A stretch of 64,000 bases of DNA from Pleurodeles waltl. Its lineage: Eukaryota; Chordata; Amphibia; Caudata; Salamandridae. Made by a program: the position numbers and the translations under genes. The DNA is taken from assembly GCF_031143425.1 (NCBI RefSeq), contig NC_090444.1:58585533-58649532 (forward strand), given 5' to 3'. Each line of letters starts with the position of its first letter. The first letter of the stretch is position 1. Shown in pieces: positions 56,059 to 64,000 of the stretch. Under the pieces are notes generated by a model that made no database searches, had not been told where the DNA came from, and saw only the letters and a list, made by a program, of their open reading frames with translations.

Positions 56059-58345
56059 TATAGGAAAGTAGCCTCTTTCTAGCTTAATTACCCCCACTTT
56101 TGGCCTGTTTGTCAGTGTCTTTGACTGTGTCTACTGGGATCCTGCTAATCAGGACCCCACTAGTTATGCTCTTTCCCTTGAATTTGGTTGGTACATACTG
56201 TTCATACAGTATTTCACCTACAATTGGCATACTGGTGCCCCCTTATAAGTGCATAGTATATGGTACCTAGGTACCCAGGGCATTGGGGTTCCAGGGGAAC
56301 CCTATAGGCTGCAGCATTTATTTTGCCACCCATAGGGAGCCCATGCAAAGGAGGACCATTTTCCCAGACATCATGAGTGCGGGACGCCATTTTACGCTTG
56401 TACTGGACATACATACATAGGTCATTACCTATCTCCAGCTACATAATGGTAACTCCGAACATAGGCATGTTAGGTATCAAAAATGTAGGAATCAACCCCC
56501 ATGCTTTTGCAAGCATTGGTTGTATGATCCCATGCACTCTGGAGGCTCCTTAGAGGACCCCCAGTACTGCCATTCCTGCCTTCTGAGGTTTTCCAGACAG
56601 CCCCAGCTGCTGCCACCTCACAGACAGGCTTCTGCCCTCCTCTTGCTTGAGCAGCGAGAGCCCAGGAAGGCAGAACAAAAGATTTCCTTTGAGAGAGGGG
56701 TGTTACACCCTCTCTCTATGGAAATAGGTGTTACAGGCTTGGGATGGGTAGCCTCCCCAAGCTACTAGAAATGTTTTGAAGGGCACATTTGGTGCCCTCC
56801 TTGAATAATCCAGTCTACACCGGCTCAGGGACCCTCAGTCCCTGCTCTGGTGCAAAACTGGACAAAGGAAAGGGGAGTGACCACTCCCCTGTCCATCACC
56901 ACCCCAGGGGTGGTGCACAGAGCTCCTCCAGAAGGTCCCAGGGTTTTGCCATCTTAGATTCAAGGTTGGCAAGGAACTCTGGGAGCATCTTAATCGCCAG
57001 TGCCAGCAGGTGATGTCAGAACCCTCACCTGATAGGTGCTTACCTGGGTAAGTGACCAATTCCACTTTCAGGACTATTTAGGGTCTCTCTCTTGGGTGGT
57101 TCTTCAGATTCGCATTGCAAGATTCCAGTAGGAATCCTCTGCATCCTTCACTTCAACTTCTCACCAAAGAAACTGCATCTGGACCCTCCAGGAAGTCTTC
57201 AAACTGCAACAAAGAAGCAAGACGCCTTCTGCAATATTGTATCTTCAGCTCCTGCCAGCAACCTCAAAGTTTTCCCCATCGTGCATCCTCTGAGAACAGC
57301 CTGTCTTCATCCTACACCAGAAGAGCGAAGGAATTTCCCTTGGGGTGAAGGAGTCACTCCCCTGCTATAGCAGACACCTACTGTAATGACACCCAGCTGC
57401 GTGGATCCCCTATCCTGCTGAGCTGCATCACAGGTGGTGGATTGAAGTGGTCTTGACGGTCCTGACGTCCTACTATCCAACTTTGGTAGAGGTAAGGGCT
57501 TGCCTTCCCACACAAGACAGTACCCCCTTGTACTGCGTGTTTTGCACTTGCCAAGGCATGTTCGCATCCTTCCACAAAGTCCTTTATGCATCTTGCAGTT
57601 CTGGCCCCTAGCACTCCATCCTGTGACGCACAGCTTCCTGAGTGGTTCTCCGGCGACGTAGGAGCCTTTGTTGTAGTGCTGTGTGGGCCTCTTTTGCACC
57701 TTCTTTGTCCCCGTGGAGTGGGACTCCTGTGCACACTACCTGGTCTTCTGTGGGCTCTCTGAGTTTCTGAGAGCCCCCTTCAACTCCCCCTGCTGGGTAG
57801 AGTTCACCTGGTCCTTCCTGGTCCCGGGCACTGCCATTTTCCGCTAACCGCGAGCTTTGCGTGTGCCAAGGCTTGTTGGGGGACTCCAGTGATGCAAACC
57901 AGACTGCAATCCTCCATCCTGCATGGGACATCATCAGCACCAACCAGGAACCCTAATCTGTCTTCTTGGGTGCAGTACTGACTGTTCTTGTTCACAGGTG
58001 GTTCTTCTTTTGCACCTTCATTCGGGTTAGCAGGGACTCCTGTTCTCCCTGGGCTCTTCTGTCCTTCTTGGACCTGGTCCCCTTCTTCCACAGGTCTTCA
58101 GGTCCAGGAATCCACTGTTGGTGTCTTGCAGTCTCTTCTGGTTCTCGCATAATCTTCTTTCTCGTATTTCGGTGTTTTCTGGGAAAGTGACTGTGTTTTA
58201 CTCCTGCTTTCCTGGGCTTTGGGGTAGGTTCTAGTACTTACCTGTGGGGTTTTCTAGTACTCCCAGCGCCCCTCTACACAGTACACTTGCCTAGGTGGGA
58301 AACCGACGTTCGCATTCCAGTTTCTTAGTATATGGTTTGTGTTCC
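56059..58345 (+). mobile_element. Long LTR, + orientation, 3' truncated
   Basis: Starts TATAGGAAAGTAGCC (TA in place of TG) and follows the LTR at 52,418-49,313 in order: TGTCTACTGGGATCCTGC, CCTTATAAGTGCATAGTATA, GGCTGCAGCATTTATTTTGCC, GAACTCCTCCAG, TTCTAGTACTCCCAGCGCCCC and TTTCTTAGTATATGGTTTGTG. It ends near 58,345, where an L2 fragment begins, so the 3' end is missing. Non-coding. Confidence 0.78.
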
Positions 58346-58369
58346 CCTTTGGCGTATTTCGCTAACATC

Positions 58370-59290
58370 ATCTAATCCCAAGGGATAACCATCATATCCT
58401 ACATCACCCAATTCATCCTATCCCTGACAACAAGGCAACAACCACTAGAACCAACTTCACCAATTGCCTGATGAAGGTAGAAGAATGGATGAGAACCAAC
58501 TGCTTGAAGCTCAACTCTGACAAGACGGAAGTATTGGTCTCTGGACACAAGGACTCTCTCTGGGACTCTGCCTGGTGGCCGACAGAGCTAGGACCCACAA
58601 CCAAACCCACCAACCATGCCAGAAACCTGGGAATCATCCTGGACAATAATCTCAACAGGACAGCACAAGTCAACGCAGTTAGCGCCCCTGGCTTCCAATT
58701 CCTATGCATGCTACGCAAGATCTTCAAACAGCTGTCCTGAACACCAGATGTACTGTCACACAAGCACTCATCACAACTAGACTCGACTACGGCAAAGCAC
58801 TATACGCATGGATCTCCAAAAGCTCATATACAGACCATCCGCAATACTGCAGCAAAGCTCATCTTCAACCTCCCACATTGCACTCACATCTCACCACTCC
58901 TCAGAGAGCTCCACTGGGTCCTCATACACAAACGCAGCCAATTCAAACTCCTCATGCATGTATACAAAGCACTCCACAACATTGGACCTGCAGACCTGAA
59001 CAACCGCATACACTTTCACTAGCTGACCAGAAATCTATGGTAGGCCACACTCTCTCACTTGCAAACACCCTGTATCCACAAAAGCAGAAATGAAGGTCGC
59101 CTATTTTCCTACATTGCATCCAAAATCTGGAACCACTTGCCGCAACACATCAGAACCTCCTCCTCGCTTCTTCAATTTAGAAAGAAGCTGAAAACCTGGC
59201 TCTTCAACTAACTCTGTGGGATCTAGCGCTTACAAACCTGCTCAAGCACCTGGATACCCTCACAGGTCATTAGCATACTGTGCAAATCCT
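58370..59290 (+). mobile_element. L2/CR1-like LINE fragment
   Basis: Reads MKVEEWMRTNCLKLNSDKTE (58,471), LGIILDNNLNRTAQV, then, with frameshifts, HISPLLRELHWVLIHKRSQFKLL and LQFRKKLKTWLFN at 59,190. This is the RT C-terminal half of an L2-type LINE. A segment of about 20 bp around 58,740 and later shifts break the frame. The 3' tail near 59,290 has lost its simple repeat. Confidence 0.8.
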
Positions 59291-59429
59291 CATAATGTAA
59301 CATGACATAACCAGGGCCACTGGAATTATACGATTGTGTGGCTGTGATGATTTTCAAATAATTATAGATTTGCCACAGTTGCCACATAATCCATCATCTG
59401 CCACATAATCTGCAGATGTTACTAAAAAA

Positions 59430-60180
59430 GACTGTTGTTTCTAGCTCTCTCAGCTGCCTTTAATACAGTCACCCATCCCACTCTCATGTGCACCCTGGAG
59501 ACTTCAATGGGATTCAATGGGATTCACAGGCAATTTCCATCACTGGTTCTCCTCTTACCTTTCCAACCAACCCCAGTTTGTTCACATGGCCAGGCCAGAA
59601 AAGATCCCTATCATCTGTGGAGTTCCCTGGAGATCCATACTTTCTCCTGTCATCTTCAAACTATACTTTCTGTGAGGTGGCATGTTTAATCACATGAAAA
59701 TAGATGGCTTTGAACTCCAACTTTCACCCAAATGCTAAGCCATTTGGATTCACCTGGACACCAACATCACTCACAAGGAACATAATGTTGAAAAAATAGA
59801 GACCACCTGGCTCCAGGTCCCTCTTCTAAAGAAAGTCAAACCTTTTCTTGCAGACAGCAACTTCAGTACATCTGTTCAATCCCTCATACTTTGGTTTCTG
59901 GATGATGGTAATGCCCTCCTTCCAGACTCCAAACTGGCACCCCTTTGTGGCATTCTACATCCTGCAGCATGTCTCATCCATGGCATGAAATAATATGATC
60001 ACTTCACCCCCATCCGGATGGAACTCCATTGATTCCCTTTGCCGACCCATACCATCTTCAAGACCAGCTGTATCAATTACAAAGCTAACATGACTAGCAT
60101 CCCTGCTTATCTTACAGACAAATGATCTCTGGTGGACTTTATGCTTGTCCTTGACCATGTACAGCTATGCTTAGCCTTTT
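59430..60180 (+). mobile_element. Second L2/CR1-like LINE fragment
   Basis: LALSAAFNTVTHPTLM (RT block with D changed to N) at 59,440, then SSNYTFCEVA, then LHPAACLIHGMK and FPLPTHTIFKTSCINYKANMTSIPAYLTD at about 60,030-60,120. Order and motifs are those of CR1/L2 reverse transcriptases. It is badly decayed, with several stops. Confidence 0.72.
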
Positions 60181-60524
60181 GTCTAAGTTCCCCCAACAGA
60201 AATAAAATATATATACACAAATACATACATACGTACTTCTAAGCAATGCTTAACTTCCCAAGAATTGGATTCTCACTCACCCCACCCGTTCCTCCTCATC
60301 TCACACCCCATCATATATCCATCCGCACATACATACCTGACGCCAAACACATCCTTACATCCTCATTTTCTGCTGAATCTGCTACTGGCAATGACAGGTG
60401 ACATTTACAATTTGGATGTTCATTTCTTTCTTTTCCAAAATGTGCTTTATCTTGAGCTGATAAGTTTGAAGTTAAGTGATGAGTCTGGTTAACATAGCAG
60501 TCATGACTCTTCTTCGTCCAGACG

Positions 60525-61720
60525 CTAACATACTCGCAAGCAGCTTGTGATCAGTTCTTGTTTCCCCCCGAGAAACATTGAGAAGTACTCTGCGACCCAG
60601 ATATACATCAACAGCTGCCTTTCAAACACTGAATATTTTTTCTCTGATTCACATAAACTCCGAGACCTAAATTCCACAACCCACTTTTTACAAAACAGCA
60701 GCCAACCTAGAACCACTTGCATCCCCTGGCACCATACACTTCTCCACCTGAGATGAAGCACTTTGGGAAGGGCCTGGGTTTTGTCTCTCTTAAACCCTGA
60801 AAAGGCTTTCATCTGGTGTTCCCCTAAGTAAACTATTTTCTGTGAGAAGGGATCGCAACTGCTACCCTGTGGTTGAATAATTATGCATAAATTTACAACA
60901 AAATTCCGTCAGCCCCTAAGCAGGAATATTATTTCATTTTAGTGTGTGGAGCCTCAATATTGCTTGTGATCCCTTCTGTTGCGTCCCTTCTTTGGAGATA
61001 GTGTGGCTCATGTATTCCACACTTACACACCTAAAGTGACACCTTGCAAGCTTTAAAGCCCAAACTTTCTCCATCAAAGCTCAGAACACTCTCCTCAATC
61101 TCATGTTATGTTGCTCCTCATCCATCCTAAATATCACAATATCACTATGGAATGTTGTTGCTCATCCTAACCTATCTAGTGTCTCCTTCATATGTCACTA
61201 GCACACCACAGCAGCACCCAACAACCCTAAAGGCATCCTTTTGAACCAATACAGGCCCTCTTGGGGTAACAAATGCAGTCAGATGCCTTGAACTCCATTC
61301 TAGTACTATCTGATGGTAGGGGCTTGTCTACTCCAGAGTAGAAAACACAGCTGCTCCATCTGGAGTCAACCTCATCTCATGGATATTTGGCAATGGATAC
61401 TGATCAGTCCACATTGTCTCACTGAAACTGTGAGGGTCTATAAACATCCTGGAATCCCCAAGGCTCCTAAAGGATATAACTATTGCAGCAACTCAAGGAG
61501 ACAATTTGACTGGCTCAATCACATCCTTGGTACATCCTCAGGACACGTTTCCCCCATATGTCAAAGCTATATTTCTCAACCCATGCCTAACAGGTGTTAC
61601 ATCTTCGTCAAGGATAATCCAGTGCTCAAAATCCTGGTTAACAACCTAACCTGTGGTGTAGAGTTTTATAACTTTATGCAGAAGAGCATTAACATGATAA
61701 AAGGAAATTAACATGTAGCT
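60525..61720 (-). mobile_element. Ty3/Gypsy-like pol fragment
   Basis: Minus-strand remnant of an LTR retrotransposon polymerase. In order: QYPLPNIHEM (about 61,400), a damaged T-P-R-G-x-x-W/F-x-x-M-P region near 61,250, DIVIFRMDEEQHN (about 61,130, after the lost YVDD) and the RNase H start SRSLCESEKKYSVFERQLL (about 60,640). The longest frame is 95 codons (60,525-60,812). Stops and shifts are frequent. No LTR of this element is identified. Confidence 0.7.
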
Positions 61721-62409
61721 AAAATAAAGATGCTCTAGGGCCAGTTTCTACTTTGATGGGTGGACTAATCTCCATTAGCCTAGCAGAGGACTGCACCTGC
61801 CTAATGCTGTAATGATGGTTTCTGCCAATGCTGTTTACTGTGTGGTGCAGGGCTCCAACAACATATCAGAGCCCTGCACCAAATTGTTTTACTTTTTATT
61901 TTCAAAAATAAATTTCCAAGGATTTCCTTTATGAAAATATAGGAGAAAATGCTCCCCTCACCATGGTAGTCCTCTCCTATGCTGAGGGGAGCGTGCATCA
62001 GTTCTCCCTGACTCTTACCCCCAGGGTTGTCCTGGTGCGTGCTGATGGGCAGTGGGCACTGATCTCTAATTTCTTAGGCTTTAAAATTTCATTCAGTTCT
62101 GCTGATACTAAAGAATATCAATGCATATAAATTAAAAGCAGCCCCCAATGAGCTAACATGCATATTATAACCCTATTGATCTCTGAGTGTGACACAATCC
62201 CATGATATTTACAACCTATATTTGACATGGGTGTTACAAGAAGTTATGATGCATTTACAATTAAATGTAAAAGATATTCTAGGCTAGCAGCTGAAAAAGG
62301 GCAATAATAATATATATCAAAATATGAACGTGGCGCTTCACGGCAAAATGTGTTTTTTTTCTGTAACATAAACGTCCATCCATGTTAAATCTCTAAAGCA
62401 CTTTGATTG
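61721..62409. other. Unassigned sequence
   Basis: No gene or repeat structure recognised. Confidence 0.4.
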
Positions 62410-62619
62410 TCAGTAGGAGAAGTATAGTTCTGGAAGGGGAGATCTGTCCTTGTCTTCTCTGAGCATTGACGTTTCTCTAAGGACTCTCGGAGTCCACATC
62501 ACCGGCATTCGCTTGGGTTTGCTTGCATGTCCTTGCAAATGTGAGTATCCTGGAGTGTAAATTGTTTGCCTTGGAATCAGCTGCCTACTATCCTCAATAT
62601 CAAATTCTCTAGGAAGCAT
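62410..62619 (-). CDS. Unknown 69-residue ORF, possible host exon
   Basis: Starts MLPREFDIEDSRQLIPRQTI and continues YTPGYSHLQGHASKPKRMPV, ending LPELYFSY. The composition is balanced and unlike the transposon frames around it, and the frame stays open upstream for at least nine codons past the Met. I do not recognise the family. The PGY-containing text is the kind seen in some small axonemal proteins, but that is only an impression. It could be a single-exon gene, the last exon of a host gene or chance. No poly(A) signal was identified. Confidence 0.3.
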   Translation of the reverse strand: MLPREFDIEDSRQLIPRQTIYTPGYSHLQGHASKPKRMPVMWTPRVLRETSMLREDKDRSPLPELYFSY

Positions 62620-62798
62620 TGAACTTGGGAGCCATGTTATGCAAACAGTCCTGGTGGCACAACATCTGTGTGCGTTTGTTGCTTGTGTCGCCGGGGCACT
62701 TTGGTATTACAGACGAGACTGCACGTCTTGTGCGCTGCAATGACAAGGGGAAGTTCCTTCATTTGCATTGTGACATGGCTCCATGCAAATAAGGAAAC
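62620..62798. other. Unassigned spacer
   Basis: Short stretch between the ORF and the LTR; nothing supported. Confidence 0.4.
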
Positions 62799-64000
62799 TG
62801 TTGGAAATGTACCCTTTCTGCAGAGTCATTTCAGGTTTAGGACTCAGTGCACTTTACTTCTGCTTACCAGTGGTAAAGTGCTGTCCTCTAAACATGATAA
62901 CATTGTCATATACTTAATTGGCACTTTCAATGTACTTATAAGTCCCTAGCGTATGGTACTAGATGCATCCACGGCAGGTACATTAAATGCTACAAGTGGG
63001 CTGCAGCACGTATTATGCCACCCACTAATGTAGCACTACAAAACATGTCTACAGGCCTGCTCCTGAAGCCTGTGTGTGCGGTTTTCACCAGCCATTTTGA
63101 CCTTCCAAAATTTACCTAACTACCTATAGGACAGGGTGCATGGCATTTAAAAATTAGGATGTGTATGTGTAAAGCTTTACGTGTGCTAGCGTTGGAAAAC
63201 CTGATTTTTCACTGCAGCAAGGCTGGCCGTCCACCAAGAACACACTTGGTTACATTATGACACCTTATAATACTTAACTTCAGTCACTTTAGGAAGAGCT
63301 AGGAAAATGCTTCAAGGGCTCATTTAATGGTAATTTAAAGTGCAACCTAAAAGTGAAGTCAGATTTTATATTACAATCTTGGATATGGTACTTTTAGAAA
63401 GTTGCTAATTTCCTGCCTAAGCTAATTGTGCATTTCTGCAAGTGTCCAGGGTCACCTGACTGTTAATAGTTCTCCTGTGATGTTGTGGGTTGCTCCCAGA
63501 CAGTGGACAAAAGGCCTTGGGTGTCAGGAGAGGTGTTCTTTGCTTAGGAAGAATGGCCTGAAGGGCTTTGCCCAATCCCTTCCAGAGTTTCAAAAGATAG
63601 CCTGGGGGTGTACCCAGCTCTTTCCTGACTTCAAAAGATGTCTACTCTGTTACTTGCAGTTGAACCTTGCACCTAGGCCTGCCTCCTCTTTGCCTCTCTA
63701 GTCAGCCTGCCACCAAACACAGTGGTGAAAAAGGAACTGACCAGAACTGGTTTAGGGGATGGACAAAGCCTTTTCTAACACCCACAGGCTGGCACTGACC
63801 ATTAAAGGGTAGACCCAGCAGGTCTCTCATCATAACACTCCTGGGCGTATAGAGAATCAGAAGGACTGCCCTGTTGTCTGAGGAACCCAAAGAAAGACTG
63901 GACCTGCTTGCCTTGAACTCAGGCCCTCAGAAGTGTCTCAAAGGGTAATTTGGCTGAACTTCTGTTTGAGTGGCTCGACAGGCTTTCAGAGGCCTCTCCC
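62799..64000 (+). mobile_element. Long LTR, + orientation, cut by the window edge
   Basis: Starts TGTTGGAAATGTACCC and then follows the order of the copy at 5,160-7,110: GTGCACTTTACTTCTGCTTA, TTATAAGTCCCTAGCG, GACAGGGTGCATGGCATTT, AGTCAGATTTTATATTACAA, TTAGAAAGTTGCTAA, and finally AATTTGGCTGAACTTCTG, which matches the stretch near 7,050. Non-coding. The rest lies outside the window. Confidence 0.68.

Overview
The window looks like non-genic chromosomal DNA of a very large vertebrate genome. I see no host gene that I can name, no rRNA or tRNA gene and no bacterial-style operon. Almost everything recognisable is a transposable element or an old retrovirus: L2/CR1-like, L1-like and a third LINE family, a family of long LTRs starting TGT(A/T)(A/G)GGAAA, a Ty3/Gypsy remnant, PIF-Harbinger elements and a foamy-like endogenous retrovirus. 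Such a mixture, with abundant Harbinger elements and long LTRs, fits a salamander, most plausibly a newt. The host is inference, not proof.

Layout. 1-11,000: old dispersed repeats: a fold-back element (1,042-1,221), two related palindromic Harbinger-type MITEs (2,206-2,891; 7,700-8,406), diverged LTR sequence and an L2 3' end (8,770-9,890). 11,000-17,300: two copies of one LINE family in opposite orientation; the second (15,097-16,646) sits inside a reversed LTR and has a clean 14-bp target duplication. 19,600-20,440: an L2 endonuclease fragment. 20,564-45,414: an endogenous retrovirus on the minus strand with paired LTRs, a tRNA-Lys-like primer site, gag, pol, env, a 152-codon ORF after env and a polypurine tract. 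45,415-49,312: a decayed L1 (+), into which the retrovirus appears to have inserted. 49,313-52,418: a reversed long LTR containing an L2 3' end. 52,419-56,058: a second, partial Harbinger. 56,059-58,345: another long LTR. 58,370-61,720: L2 and Gypsy fragments. 62,799-64,000: the start of another long LTR.

The most interesting object is the 12-kb Harbinger element at 26,187-38,215, which sits between pol and env of the retrovirus. Without a 3.0-kb LTR that later inserted into it, it is about 9.0 kb. It carries three genes. The transposase is on + (exon 1 at 26,516-26,598, exon 2 from 31,574). A Myb/SANT-like protein is on - (31,110-27,997) and lies wholly inside the first transposase intron. 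A second, different Myb/SANT-like protein is on - (37,615-33,088) and converges on the transposase. The diverged element at 53-56 kb keeps the same relation between transposase exon 1 and the antisense Myb gene, with the same intron phase, so the gene-within-intron layout is probably ancestral. Two shorter elements with the same type of terminus (GG..GTCATTCTGACC) and 3-bp target duplications interrupt env of the same retrovirus.

The nesting gives a relative history: L1, then retrovirus, then Harbinger, then long LTR. The element genes shown here carry frameshifts, stops or altered catalytic residues, so the locus reads as a fossil stack. Boundaries, duplications and splice phases were read by eye. 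Family names rest on motifs and need database searches.
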